This document shows positions 39,094-47,450 of a stretch of 47,938 nt of DNA, piece by piece. The notes under the pieces were generated by a model, which saw only the letters and a list, made by a program, of their open reading frames with translations, was not told where the DNA came from and ran no database searches. Source of the stretch: a virus; IMG/VR virus record IMGVR_UViG_3300027862_000001, positions 1 to 47,938 of that record; one strand, given 5' to 3'. The translations under genes were made by a program, and so were the position numbers. The first letter of the stretch is position 1, and each line of letters begins with the position of its first letter.

Positions 39094-39252
39094 ATGAAGT
39101 CATCGACTCGTAAGCCTGGCTTTTTTGCTATGTGCCTATACTGCAAAAAGATCGAGCGCAAAAAGAAAATGCAAGAAAAGCACTGGATTTGCGACGAGTG
39201 CGCGGCGGCTCGAACGCCTAAGAAAAAAGAGGTGATGCCGTGGCCGGTGTGA
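39094..39252 (+). CDS. 52-aa zinc-ribbon protein
   Basis: ATG 39094 to a TGA overlapping the next ATG. MKSSTRKPGFFAMCLYCKK and HWICDECAAARTPKKK form CxxC...CxxC in a very basic context. TGGTACACT at 39061 is an extended -10-like box about 25 bases upstream. It is a probable regulator or nucleic-acid-binding mini-protein inserted among neck genes. Confidence 0.6.
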   Translation: MKSSTRKPGFFAMCLYCKKIERKKKMQEKHWICDECAAARTPKKKEVMPWPV

Positions 39253-39617
39253 TGGACTTGAGCTCAGTGATCTCCGATCTCGCTTCGGGGACGACCTACG
39301 CGGTCACGCGCAGGGCACCGGCTACTTATGATGCAGATGGGCGCCTCGTGCCCGGGAGCACGACCGCTCTCGTGATCACCGCGAGCATCCAACCTCTCGA
39401 GGGTAGAGACCTCCTGCGCTTGCCCGAAGGTCTTCGCACCAAGGAGCTGCTGAAGATCTATTCTTCCACTCAGCTGTTCGTCCAGGGCGCTGGCCAGGAC
39501 CCGGACACGGTCATTTATCAGGGGTTCCCCTACCAGGTCGAGACGGCCGAGCAGTGGGGAGAAAACGGTAACTTCTGGAAAATGATCGTACGCAAGGCGG
39601 ATCGCTTGGCGCCCTAA
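39252..39617 (+). CDS. head-tail joining / head-closure-like protein
   Basis: 121 aa from ATG 39252 (TGATG overlap); GTG 39240 is the other option. VTRRAPATYDADGRLVPGS, ITASIQPLEGRDLLRLPEG, VIYQGFPYQVETAEQW and KMIVRKAD give the beta-barrel pattern of head-closure / SPP1 gp16-like joining proteins. Position between tail-completion and neck-terminator genes supports it. Confidence 0.7.
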   Translation: MDLSSVISDLASGTTYAVTRRAPATYDADGRLVPGSTTALVITASIQPLEGRDLLRLPEGLRTKELLKIYSSTQLFVQGAGQDPDTVIYQGFPYQVETAEQWGENGNFWKMIVRKADRLAP

Positions 39618-39649
39618 TTTAGGGTATTCTATTATCGAGGAGCAACACA

Positions 39650-40039
39650 ATGAAGAAACTCAGCCTTTTAGCCGTTCTTTTCTCGTCTCTCGCATTCGGT
39701 CAGGGACTCACGTCAATCGATGAGTTCACTAATGCCGCACGCTTCCCTCAGCTTTCAGTCAAGAATGGGTTGAAATTGCTAGGCGGTGGATTGAAAGTTC
39801 CAACGACTGGACCAGCGGCACTCGCAGGCACCGCGACCCTAGTCGCCGGGACCGTGACCGTCTCGACGACCGCCGTGGCTGCTGGCTCTCTGATCTTGGT
39901 TTCTTACAATACGACTGCCGGTACGACCGGCGCTGTGCGCGCCCCTCAAGCATCAATCGTCGCCGGCACATCTTTCGTGATCAGCTCAACATCGGGCACG
40001 GATACTTCGACGGTAAACTGGTTTATCGCGAGTCAGTAA
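39650..40039 (+). CDS. secreted beta-repeat protein, moron-like
   Basis: 129 aa. MKKLSLLAVLFSSLAFGQ is a Sec signal peptide. The mature half TLVAGTVTVSTTAVAAGSLI...GTSFVISSTSGTDTSTVNWFIA is a beta-sandwich repeat frequent at the tips of phage fibers and on environmental phage surface proteins. It has GGAG before its ATG and a TATTCT box upstream (39625). It is the second signal-peptide protein in the head-neck region. Export of a fiber-tip-like domain suggests surface display or receptor masking; inference. Confidence 0.6.
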   Translation: MKKLSLLAVLFSSLAFGQGLTSIDEFTNAARFPQLSVKNGLKLLGGGLKVPTTGPAALAGTATLVAGTVTVSTTAVAAGSLILVSYNTTAGTTGAVRAPQASIVAGTSFVISSTSGTDTSTVNWFIASQ

Positions 40040-40048
40040 GAGGCGGCG

Positions 40049-40666
40049 ATGCAGTTCGCCCCGATTGAAAATGCGATCCGTGCGTGGGTGAAAACCGCGA
40101 CAGGGTTCGCCGACGCCCTCATATACTTCGACGACCAGAGCGGGCCACAGCCCGTATCTAACCCGTTCATCACGATCAAGATCGGCGGCGGGATCCGGTC
40201 TCTCGGCGCATATGACGAGTTTACGACCTCGACGAACCTCGCGAACCCTCCTGGGACCGAGATCACCCAGCTCATTTCTGGCCAGCGTGACTTGCTCGTG
40301 ACTGTCACGATCTGGGGTGAAAATACGGTAACCTATGCACCCTCGGCACCGGGCTCGCTCCCTGGCACTGGAGGTTTAACGGCCGTTGAGGTCGCGACGA
40401 AGATTCAGACCGCGCTAGGTCTCGAGAGCGTGCGCGCAGCTTTAAACGCCGCGAACCTGTCGCCGTACGACATCGGAGAAGTGAGACGGATCGACGGGAT
40501 CATTGAGACGTACTTCGAAGGGCGCGCGATCCTCGAGGTCCGCATGTACTCGGTTGACCAGCAGTCTGAAGCGAACGCCTACTTTAAAGAGGTTCAGGGA
40601 ACAGGTACGCTGGTCGAGGATGGGCAGCCCAATCGCACCGCGCCCTTTGACATCATCGGGACATGA
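40049..40666 (+). CDS. phage neck terminator protein
   Basis: 205 aa. FAPIENAIRAWVKTATGF and IYFDDQSGPQPVSNPFITIKIGG, then RDLLVTVTIWGENTV and ILEVRMYSVDQQSEANAYF, are typical of the neck/tail terminator proteins that precede the DUF3383 sheath in simple myoviruses. It should finish the top of the tail tube. Followed 40 bases later by the sheath gene. Confidence 0.75.
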   Translation: MQFAPIENAIRAWVKTATGFADALIYFDDQSGPQPVSNPFITIKIGGGIRSLGAYDEFTTSTNLANPPGTEITQLISGQRDLLVTVTIWGENTVTYAPSAPGSLPGTGGLTAVEVATKIQTALGLESVRAALNAANLSPYDIGEVRRIDGIIETYFEGRAILEVRMYSVDQQSEANAYFKEVQGTGTLVEDGQPNRTAPFDIIGT

Positions 40667-40706
40667 TGTGTCTCTCGTGATAGGTACATAGCAAGGAGCA
40701 CGGAGC

Positions 40707-42083
40707 ATGGCGCAATCGGCCTCAGACCTAATTTCGATCACGGTATCGCAGCAGGTTGCCTCGCTGCTTCTTCCCGGCTTTGGGATCCCACTGATCCTTT
40801 CCGCTCATACCTTCTTCGCTGACCGCGTTCGCTACTACACCGCGAACCCCGCGGGTCTGGCGCAGATGGTGACCGACGGATTCCCGGTGACCGACCCTGC
40901 GTACCTCGCCGCCTCAGCGATCTCCGCGCAAAGCCCGGCGCCCTCTCTGTTCGGGATCGGTAAGCTCCTGAATAAACCCGTCCAGCAGTTCACGGTCACG
41001 CCCGGCGCGATCCTGAACAACACTCTCTATCAGTTCAAATTTGACGGCAACACCGTCGCCTTCACCTCTGGCGGTGCGAATACTCTGGCGCTGACTCTCG
41101 CGGGTCTGAAGACCGCCTTTGACGCGTTCGCGATGCCCGTGACCAGCGTCAATACCGGGGCAGTGCTAACGCTGACCGCGAACGTGGCCGGCACGTTCCA
41201 TACGATCCAATCGCTCGACCCGACCGGTCAGCCGACCTCGACGGCACGCGCGAACTTGGGGATCACGCAGACGCAAGCGGACCCGGGCACTGCCGCAGAC
41301 ATGGCCGCGATCATGGCATTCGACAACGCATGGTATCACGTGATCAACCCATGGGACTCGTTGGCGATCGCTACCTCCCTCGCCTCATGGGTCGAGTCGA
41401 ACAAGAAACTTTACATAGTGAACTCGGTCGATGATACCTGCCTAGGCGCCTCCGCGACGGACATCATGTCGGTCGTAAAGAATGCCGCTTATACGCGAAC
41501 GGCTGTCCTCTACAAATCCGAGAACGGATCCTTTGCGCAGGCCGCATGGGCCGGGCGCGTCCTCCCGCTAGTCGCTGGCTCTGAGAACTGGGCTTACAAG
41601 ACTCTGGCTGGTATCCCAGCCGATCAACTCTCTGAGGCCGAGATCAACAATGCCTGCGGCATTCCCACAGCGGGCACGACCGGCAAGCGCGGGTCGGTCT
41701 ACATCACTGTATACGGAACGAACGTGACCGAGTTCGGGCAAGTGGGCTCTGGCTCCTGGCTCGACATCACTCGCGGTGTGGACGCTCTGATTGTAGACAT
41801 GGGCGCCAGGATCTTCACGGATCTCTCGGGAGCAAACAAGATCCCATATTCCGACAAAGGTATCACGGTGATCGAGAAGGATGTCCGCGCCTCGCTGACC
41901 TTCTTTCAATCCCCTCCGCAGAACTTCCTCGCGGAGCAGCCCCCATTCACCGTGACCGTGCCGAAGGCCGCGAACTTGACCCCAGCTCAGCGCAGCGCGC
42001 GTCTGCTCCCCAATGTACTATTCCAAGCGAACCTGGCCGGCGCACTGAACTCCGTGACAGTCCAAGGGACCGTGATCCCTTAA
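40707..42083 (+). CDS. tail sheath protein (DUF3383 family)
   Basis: 458 aa with AAGGAG upstream. MAQSASDLISITVSQQVAS at the start and GFGIPLILSAHTFFADRVRYYT are the DUF3383 opening. The centre holds an inserted beta domain (VTPGAILNNTLYQFKFDG...), and the C-terminus LTFFQSPPQNFLAEQPPFTVTV is the sheath-handshake part. Contraction of this sheath drives the tube into the cell. It defines the phage as a myovirus. Confidence 0.9.
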   Translation: MAQSASDLISITVSQQVASLLLPGFGIPLILSAHTFFADRVRYYTANPAGLAQMVTDGFPVTDPAYLAASAISAQSPAPSLFGIGKLLNKPVQQFTVTPGAILNNTLYQFKFDGNTVAFTSGGANTLALTLAGLKTAFDAFAMPVTSVNTGAVLTLTANVAGTFHTIQSLDPTGQPTSTARANLGITQTQADPGTAADMAAIMAFDNAWYHVINPWDSLAIATSLASWVESNKKLYIVNSVDDTCLGASATDIMSVVKNAAYTRTAVLYKSENGSFAQAAWAGRVLPLVAGSENWAYKTLAGIPADQLSEAEINNACGIPTAGTTGKRGSVYITVYGTNVTEFGQVGSGSWLDITRGVDALIVDMGARIFTDLSGANKIPYSDKGITVIEKDVRASLTFFQSPPQNFLAEQPPFTVTVPKAANLTPAQRSARLLPNVLFQANLAGALNSVTVQGTVIP

Positions 42084-42096
42084 TCGAGGTGTGTGA

Positions 42097-42531
42097 ATGT
42101 CGACGAAACTGTATGACCCGTTCCAGCTAATCGTGACCTGGGGTCCGAACCTAATCTCCGGCTTCGCCGAGGGAACATTCCTCGAGGTGACCCGCGACGA
42201 GCAGGCTTTCCTCAAAAAGGTTGGCGCTGATGGTGAAGTCGCCAGGGCGCGAAATAAGAATAGATCCGGTCAAATCAAAATCACACTGCTCCAGACCAGC
42301 CAGTCGAACGACGTATTCGCTGCGGCGCAAAATGCGGACGAGCAGACGGGACTCGGAATCTTTCCTTTCTTGGTTAAAGACTTCTTAGGGACGACTGTAC
42401 TTGCCGCAGGTAACGCTTGGGTCCAGAAGCAGGCGGATGCCACATTCGGCAAGGAGATCTCCGACCGCGAGTGGATTCTAGACTGCGACCGCCTCTCCGG
42501 TGTCGTGGGCGGTGCGTTCCCAGGCCCGTAA
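42097..42531 (+). CDS. tail tube protein (DUF3277 family)
   Basis: 144 aa with GAGGT before ATG. KLYDPFQLIVTWGPNLISGFAEG, then TFLEVTRDEQAFLKKVGADGEVAR and SGQIKITLLQTSQSNDVFAA are characteristic of DUF3277 tube proteins. It stacks in hexameric rings inside the sheath. Follows the sheath gene by 13 bases, as usual. Confidence 0.88.
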   Translation: MSTKLYDPFQLIVTWGPNLISGFAEGTFLEVTRDEQAFLKKVGADGEVARARNKNRSGQIKITLLQTSQSNDVFAAAQNADEQTGLGIFPFLVKDFLGTTVLAAGNAWVQKQADATFGKEISDREWILDCDRLSGVVGGAFPGP

Positions 42532-42582
42532 GCGCAACCTTTTGCAACCTCGCGCATCTGACCTTGAGAAGGAGTTGTGCGC

Positions 42583-43050
42583 ATGAGAGAGCCTCAAGAT
42601 AAAGAGATCGATGGTACGGTCTATACGATCCGTCCCCTCGCTGGGATGAAGTCGGTCACGTTCTTGCCGCGTTTAAACAAGATCTTGGGACCCGCGATCG
42701 CATCCCTGATCGACGCAAAGGGCGTCACCGGAGAGAATCTCAAGCAAGCGCTGACTGCGCTCGGTGACCGCCTCGACGAGAAGGAGATGGAGGTCATCAC
42801 GAAGACTCTGCTTGGCGACTGCACGTACCAACCGGGAGACGGGAATAAGGGTGGACTCCTCCTCCCAGTATTCGATCTCGTGTTCCAGGGGCAACCCGAG
42901 ACGGCCTTCAAGCTGCTCGCGTTCGCCCTGGAGGTTAACTATTCCGGTTTTTTTCCCGTACTGGGTCAGCTCGCCGCGTACAGCGCGGTAAAGGCGTCAG
43001 CCTTAACCTCCCCGACGAACTCGCCGAAGAGTGGTACTGCTGGCGCCTGA
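42583..43050 (+). CDS. tail assembly chaperone, 0-frame product
   Basis: 155 aa from ATG 42583 (GGAG upstream). EIDGTVYTIRPLAGMKSVTFLPRL and DEKEMEVITKTLLGD...PVFDLVFQGQPETAFKLLAFALEVNYSGFFPVLG match phage tail-assembly chaperones, which coat the tape measure before tube growth. A slippery TTTTTTT at 42948 lets some ribosomes move to the -1 frame (see next entry), as in lambda G/GT. The unshifted C-terminus (SALTSPTNSPKSGTAGA) looks random, as is common for the short form. Confidence 0.82.
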   Translation: MREPQDKEIDGTVYTIRPLAGMKSVTFLPRLNKILGPAIASLIDAKGVTGENLKQALTALGDRLDEKEMEVITKTLLGDCTYQPGDGNKGGLLLPVFDLVFQGQPETAFKLLAFALEVNYSGFFPVLGQLAAYSAVKASALTSPTNSPKSGTAGA

Positions 43051-43181
43051 TCTCCGAGCAGTGGGCGACGCTCGAGGAGCTCGAGACGCATTGGAGCCTC
43101 GATGATGTGATGCGGGCTAATCTGACGCTGGACGCGATCCTGGACGCTCAGCGGCGCACCTCAGAGCCCAAAGGGGTATAA
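42583..43181 (+). CDS. tail assembly chaperone, -1 frameshift product
   Basis: Read in frame to the TTTTTTT at 42948-42954 (codons GGT TTT TTT), then continued in the -1 frame for 75 codons without a stop to TAA 43179. It gives about 199 aa. The second part contains LPDEL, EEWYCWRLISEQW and a helical tail, a real-looking domain that has no start codon of its own. This is the G-T type fusion that links chaperone to tape measure. The frame relation and heptamer are seen directly; frameshifting efficiency is inferred. Confidence 0.78.
42948..42954 (+). promoter_or_regulatory. programmed -1 frameshift site TTTTTTT
   Basis: T-TTT-TTT in exact X-XXY-YYZ phase with the chaperone frame, upstream of a 75-codon -1 open frame. 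No stable downstream hairpin was sought in detail. Confidence 0.75.
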
Positions 43182-43182
43182 T
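43177..43182 (+). promoter_or_regulatory. -10 box TATAAT 6 nt before tape-measure ATG
   Basis: Consensus TATAAT, six bases, ATG 43189; no Shine-Dalgarno. The box overlaps the stop codon of the frameshift product. Same geometry as three other rightward genes. Confidence 0.5.
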
Positions 43183-43188
43183 TTCGGC

Positions 43189-44565
43189 ATGCCGAACATC
43201 ATTGAAGAGTTAGCAGTAAAGCTCGGGATCGATGCCGACTTTGGGGCGTTCGAGCGCGCAGAAAAGCACATCAATGGGCTTCGCATCGGACTTGGCGCGA
43301 TCGCTGCAATAGGCGCTGCGGTCGGGACAGCCCTGGCCGCCGTCGTTGAGACCACGGCGCGCACGGCGGTTGAGGCGTTCAGGACATCCCAGAAGATCGG
43401 GACCACGGCTGAGGCATATCAAGAGCTTAAATACGCGGGCGATCTTGTCGGGGTGTCGTCTGAGGAGATCACCACGTCATTAGGCCGGCTTGCGCGGTCA
43501 GCCTTCGAGGCGGCACACGGCGGAGGGCAAGCGGCTTTCGCCTATCGCCAACTTGGGGTGGGCGTCTACAAGGCCGAGGGAGGGCTGAAGACTTCGGATG
43601 AACTTCTCGAAGATGTCGCCTCGCGCTTTGCGACGATGCCGGACGGGATCCGCAAGACGGCGCTCGCTCAGCAGCTTTTCGGGCGTGGCGGAAAGGCGCT
43701 GATCCCTCTGCTCAACAAAGGGCGCGATGGGATCGACGAGCTACGACAAGAAGCGCACAAGTACGGGGTAGTGCTTGATCAAGAAACGATCGAGGCGTCG
43801 CTGCGCTGGGAGGAGCAACAAAAGCATCTCAAAGCGGCCGTTCTTGGGCTTAAGAATGCACTAGGATCAGCGTTTATCAAGCGCATTACGGACGTAACCG
43901 ACAAGATCGCTAATTGGATCGCCTCGAATCGCGAGCTGATCAGCTCGGGGATCATGCGCTTTCTAGACGGTGTCGTGGCTCTACTGAAACCGATCGCCAT
44001 CGCCTTCGATGAGCTGTTCATTAAGACGGGTGCTTGGCTCGCGATGCTGGCCACGGTCGGCGCGTTCTTTGTCGCCGCGAATCTCTGGCTCGTATTCCTC
44101 GGCGCAGTTCTCTTCGCGATCGAGGACATCTATGGATTCATGCAAGGCAAGGACTCACTGATTGGTCGAATGTTTCCGCCAGACGCGCTCGAGAAGGTTC
44201 GCTCGTTTCTGAACAAGGCCAGCGAGGTAGTTCATTTTCTATTCGGCGGTGGTATGGGTGAAGCGATCGCTGGTGGACTCGAGAAGATCCGAGGTGCTGA
44301 GGCGCTCCAGGCAGCGGGTGTCCCGACAATCGTCCAGAAGGCGGCGGTCGAGCCTCAGGGATTCATGCAGAAAGCTTTCGGTGTGCCCGCGTACCAGCAG
44401 AGCGAGAACTACATGTCGCAAGGCGGATCGACTATCAACGCGCCGATCACGATCAACGCGGCCGTGGGCATGGATCCGAAGCAGATCGCTGACCGCACGA
44501 TCGAGGCACTCGAGGAGTACGATCAGCGCAAGCAGCGCGAAGCTTATGGGGCGGTCGCCAGATGA
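43189..44565 (+). CDS. tape measure protein
   Basis: 458 aa. IIEELAVKLGIDADFGAFERAEKHI opening, two hydrophobic helices (about 36-55 GLGAIAAIGAAVGTALAAVV; about 281-315 WLAMLATVGAFFVAANLWLVFLGAVLFAI), long helical middle, and a C-terminal GGSTINAPITINAAVG beta segment. These are features of small myovirus tape measures that set tail length and are ejected first. It follows the frameshifted chaperone as expected. Short length implies a short tail. Confidence 0.85.
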   Translation: MPNIIEELAVKLGIDADFGAFERAEKHINGLRIGLGAIAAIGAAVGTALAAVVETTARTAVEAFRTSQKIGTTAEAYQELKYAGDLVGVSSEEITTSLGRLARSAFEAAHGGGQAAFAYRQLGVGVYKAEGGLKTSDELLEDVASRFATMPDGIRKTALAQQLFGRGGKALIPLLNKGRDGIDELRQEAHKYGVVLDQETIEASLRWEEQQKHLKAAVLGLKNALGSAFIKRITDVTDKIANWIASNRELISSGIMRFLDGVVALLKPIAIAFDELFIKTGAWLAMLATVGAFFVAANLWLVFLGAVLFAIEDIYGFMQGKDSLIGRMFPPDALEKVRSFLNKASEVVHFLFGGGMGEAIAGGLEKIRGAEALQAAGVPTIVQKAAVEPQGFMQKAFGVPAYQQSENYMSQGGSTINAPITINAAVGMDPKQIADRTIEALEEYDQRKQREAYGAVAR

Positions 44566-45158
44566 ACGTCACGATCAAAGACCAGGATACGGGGACGCTG
44601 ATCCTCACGCTCGACGCCTCGCTGAGCGAGACGCACGCGCAAGAGGCTGAGGCTACCGACCACCCGGTTGAATCGGGCTCGAACATAACGGATCACGTAC
44701 GACCTAAGCCACAGATGCTCACGCTCGAGGGACTGATTTCGAACACACCGATCATCAATCCGTTCACGGGCTCGTTCGCGCAGGGTCCATTCTTGCCCGA
44801 CCAGCCAGGCGCGGCTGAGGCGGCGCACTTCGCGCTTAAGCAGAGGCTGCAGGCAGGCGCGACCCACACCATACAGACAAAGCTCGACACCTATTCGAAC
44901 ATGCTGCTGATCTCCAAGAACGAGCCTAGGAACGCTCAGATTGGCGACGCGCTGCAGTTCACGCTGATTTTTAAAGAGATCAGGATCGTCTTTAACCAGA
45001 CGGTTACGGTCAAGACGGCTGGACCTCAGCATAAGCCGGGTACCGACAAGGGAAAGAGGGTCGCGACGCCTGCGACCGCGACCGCGACTCAGAAGACGCA
45101 AGCCGCCGCAATGTGGGATGCTGCCAAGGCGAAGGTCGCTCCAGTCTTCGGATTCTGA
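44562..45158 (+). CDS. Dit-like / baseplate tail-tube junction protein
   Basis: 198 aa, ATGA-coupled to the tape measure. TLDASLSETHAQEAEATDHPVE, then GSNITDHVRPKPQMLTLEGLIS, and NMLLISKNEPRNAQIGDALQFTLIFKEI are the Dit-like N-terminal domain found in simple myovirus baseplates. The C-terminus is a T/A/K-rich linker with a small helix. It probably joins tube, hub and wedge. Confidence 0.75.
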   Translation: MNVTIKDQDTGTLILTLDASLSETHAQEAEATDHPVESGSNITDHVRPKPQMLTLEGLISNTPIINPFTGSFAQGPFLPDQPGAAEAAHFALKQRLQAGATHTIQTKLDTYSNMLLISKNEPRNAQIGDALQFTLIFKEIRIVFNQTVTVKTAGPQHKPGTDKGKRVATPATATATQKTQAAAMWDAAKAKVAPVFGF

Positions 45159-45161
45159 TCA

Positions 45162-45509
45162 ATGCCCCTCATCCTTCCGCTCTTGACGGACCTAGGCGTG
45201 ACGCCGCGCTACCGCTTTCAGTGCGAGCTGGAGGGTGCGACGTACACCTTCGAGCTGATCTACAACGATCGCGACGATGTCTGGTATATCCAGATCGGGG
45301 ACGGTCAGGCCAACTTCCTCGCGGGCTCGCAGCGCGTGGTCCTCGGGACCTCGCTCTTCGGACGGTACAAGAACACTGCAGGCATGCCCCCGGGAATGTT
45401 CGTGTGCGTCGACACCTCCAGTCAATCCTCCGACGCGGGGTTGGCTGACCTAGGATCACGCGTGCAGATCTGGTACTACACGGCGGCGGAAGTCGCGGTC
45501 TTTGTCTGA
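45162..45509 (+). CDS. baseplate plug-like protein (Pam3 gp18 type)
   Basis: 115 aa, beta-rich throughout: YRFQCELEGATYTFELIYNDRDDVWYIQI, then GSQRVVLGTSLFGRYK. This fold and the gene slot between Dit-like and hub proteins match the plug protein described in cyanophage Pam3-like baseplates. Its TGA overlaps the hub ATG (TGATG). Confidence 0.7.
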   Translation: MPLILPLLTDLGVTPRYRFQCELEGATYTFELIYNDRDDVWYIQIGDGQANFLAGSQRVVLGTSLFGRYKNTAGMPPGMFVCVDTSSQSSDAGLADLGSRVQIWYYTAAEVAVFV

Positions 45510-46375
45510 TGCCTGCGCTGTTCCAGAGGCGTTGTTCCCTGATCATGGTACCGCCGATCGCGGGGTCGCTCAAGCGTTCAAATGCCTCGACGGGAATTTT
45601 GGCTCAAGAGCTTCGAGTCAACTTCAAGATAGAGAAGACGGTCACGAAGGAACCAAACCGCGCGTTGATCCAGATTTTCAATCTCGCGTCATCTACGCGA
45701 GCGAAGCTACAGGCGCGTGGGACTCGAGTCTTACTCTCGGCCGGTTACGGTGAAGACCTCTCGCTGCTCTTCGACGGGGACTCAAGGACGATTGACCACG
45801 TGCGCGATGGTGCCGACTGGGTCACGAAGATCCAATCAGGGGACGGGGAAAGGCATCAGCGTTATGCGGTGTTTTCCGGCTCTTTTCGTCCAGGTGCCAA
45901 AATCAAGGATATCGTGCTACAGCTCGTGAACGCTCTGCAGCTGGATCCGGGCAACGCTGCGGCGCAGCTGACCAATGTCGTCGATCAGTTCGTCTCCGGT
46001 TACGCCTCTCATGGCAAGGCGAGCACTGAGCTCGACTCGATTCTCTCCGGGCTCGGGATCGAGTGGTCGATCCAGGACGGGCAGATCCAGCTCCTCGCTC
46101 CTGGCGAGGTCACAAAGGACAGCGCCGTCTTAGTAAACCAGCAATCGGGAATGGTCGGATCTCCCGAGCACGGTACGCCTGAGGTGCTCGGTGGGCCTGG
46201 CATCCTCCGCGTGAAGTCGCTGCTCAACCCGTTGATTAAGCCCGGGCGTCGGATCAAGGTCGAGTCCGTCTCGACAAACGGATTCTTCCGAGTCGAGAAA
46301 GTCTCGCATAGCGGCGATACGCATAAGGGCGACTGGTACTCTACGGTCGAAGCTCGAGCACTGGGAGTCCTCTAA
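45509..46375 (+). CDS. baseplate hub protein (gp27-like)
   Basis: 288 aa. LRVNFKIEKTVTKEPNRALIQIFNL, LSAGYGEDLSLLFDGDSRTIDHV, FSGSFRPGAKIKDIVLQLVNAL, and VESVSTNGFFRVEKVSHSGDTH give the tandem beta-barrel/late-control-type hub found under the tail tube. It carries the spike encoded by the next gene, to which it is linked by a TAATG overlap. Confidence 0.8.
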   Translation: MPALFQRRCSLIMVPPIAGSLKRSNASTGILAQELRVNFKIEKTVTKEPNRALIQIFNLASSTRAKLQARGTRVLLSAGYGEDLSLLFDGDSRTIDHVRDGADWVTKIQSGDGERHQRYAVFSGSFRPGAKIKDIVLQLVNALQLDPGNAAAQLTNVVDQFVSGYASHGKASTELDSILSGLGIEWSIQDGQIQLLAPGEVTKDSAVLVNQQSGMVGSPEHGTPEVLGGPGILRVKSLLNPLIKPGRRIKVESVSTNGFFRVEKVSHSGDTHKGDWYSTVEARALGVL

Positions 46376-47064
46376 TGAGCCAGCAGCAGCGGTCACCGTC
46401 ATACGGTCAGGTCCTAGACAAGGTGCGCGAGGTCACGATGAGGCAGATTAAGGTAGCCTTCCCGTGCTCAGTCCAGGCATATGACCCGCTGACTCAGACC
46501 GTCGACCTCTTGCCCTTGATTGACCCTCAGGTCGAGCAAGAGGATGGAACCTTCGTCGCGCTTCCTCTCCCTGTGCTTCCCCACGTACCGGTCGCGTTCC
46601 CTGCGGCCGGGGGATTCCGCATCACATTCCCGCTGAAGATAGGGGACACCGGGCAGGTGATTGTATCCGACCTGTCAATGGACCTCTGGCAACAGCAGGG
46701 TGGGCACGTCTCGCCGAAGGACCAGAGGAGTCATCATCACGCTGATGCAGTGTTTTATCCCGGGCTCCATCCTGATAATGCCTCGTGGACGGGGGCAGGC
46801 GGTAACGGCATGACGATTGGGCCTGACAACGGTCCCCAGATCGTCCTGCGCCAGAATCAAGTCGAGTTAGGTGGGAACGACGGGACCCCTCCAACCGACG
46901 CGGTTGCACTGGCCTCGCTTGTCCTGACCCAATTGCAGGCGATTAAGACGGCATTTGATGCGCACCTTCACCCAGTCACGACAGCCCCGGGCACTACAGG
47001 CCAGCCGACCACCCCGATGGGCAGCCCGACATCCCCAGCGAGCGCTATCCTCAAGGCGAAGTGA
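46375..47064 (+). CDS. central spike protein (Gp138 N-terminal OB-type)
   Basis: 229 aa. VAFPCSVQAYDPLTQTVDLLPLI and ITFPLKIGDTGQVIVSDLSMDLW are the Gp138-type OB domain of membrane-piercing spikes. HHHADAVFYPGLHPD and a C-terminal beta/Pro-Thr tip (HLHPVTTAPGTTGQ) follow; the His residues could bind a metal at the tip. It punctures the outer membrane upon contraction. Confidence 0.8.
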   Translation: MSQQQRSPSYGQVLDKVREVTMRQIKVAFPCSVQAYDPLTQTVDLLPLIDPQVEQEDGTFVALPLPVLPHVPVAFPAAGGFRITFPLKIGDTGQVIVSDLSMDLWQQQGGHVSPKDQRSHHHADAVFYPGLHPDNASWTGAGGNGMTIGPDNGPQIVLRQNQVELGGNDGTPPTDAVALASLVLTQLQAIKTAFDAHLHPVTTAPGTTGQPTTPMGSPTSPASAILKAK

Positions 47065-47078
47065 TAGTTTAGACAGAC

Positions 47079-47450
47079 ATGGGCATACCTAAAGACTTAG
47101 CACTAGATGCGACATACGATCTCCAACTCCAGGGTCAAGATATCGCCCCGTTGGTAGCGGACACCGCGGCGATCATCTCGGATGTTACGGCTACCCTCCA
47201 GTTCATGCTAGGCGAGTGGTTCCTAGACCAGAGTCAGGGGATCTCCTGGTTCAGCGTGCTGGGTCAGAAGAAGGTCAATCTGCAAGAACTCCGCTCCGTT
47301 CTGTTCGCGGCGATCGCTGCGCGCCAGGGGATCACGCAGGTTCAGTTCGTAAACGTGACGCAGGACACGACGCGGCGTAGCCTTACGGTCAAGTGGGCTG
47401 CGTTCTCGAACAAGACGCAGCTAGGTGGAACTGTACAGGTGAGTCCATAA
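47079..47450 (+). CDS. gp25-like baseplate wedge protein
   Basis: 123 aa. PLVADTAAIISDVTATLQFMLGEWFLDQSQG and TQVQFVNVTQDTTRRSLTVKW match gp25/DUF2634-type wedge proteins that seed sheath assembly. It sits directly before baseplate J, with which it shares a TAATG overlap. A TAGTTT box lies eight bases before the ATG. Confidence 0.78.
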   Translation: MGIPKDLALDATYDLQLQGQDIAPLVADTAAIISDVTATLQFMLGEWFLDQSQGISWFSVLGQKKVNLQELRSVLFAAIAARQGITQVQFVNVTQDTTRRSLTVKWAAFSNKTQLGGTVQVSP

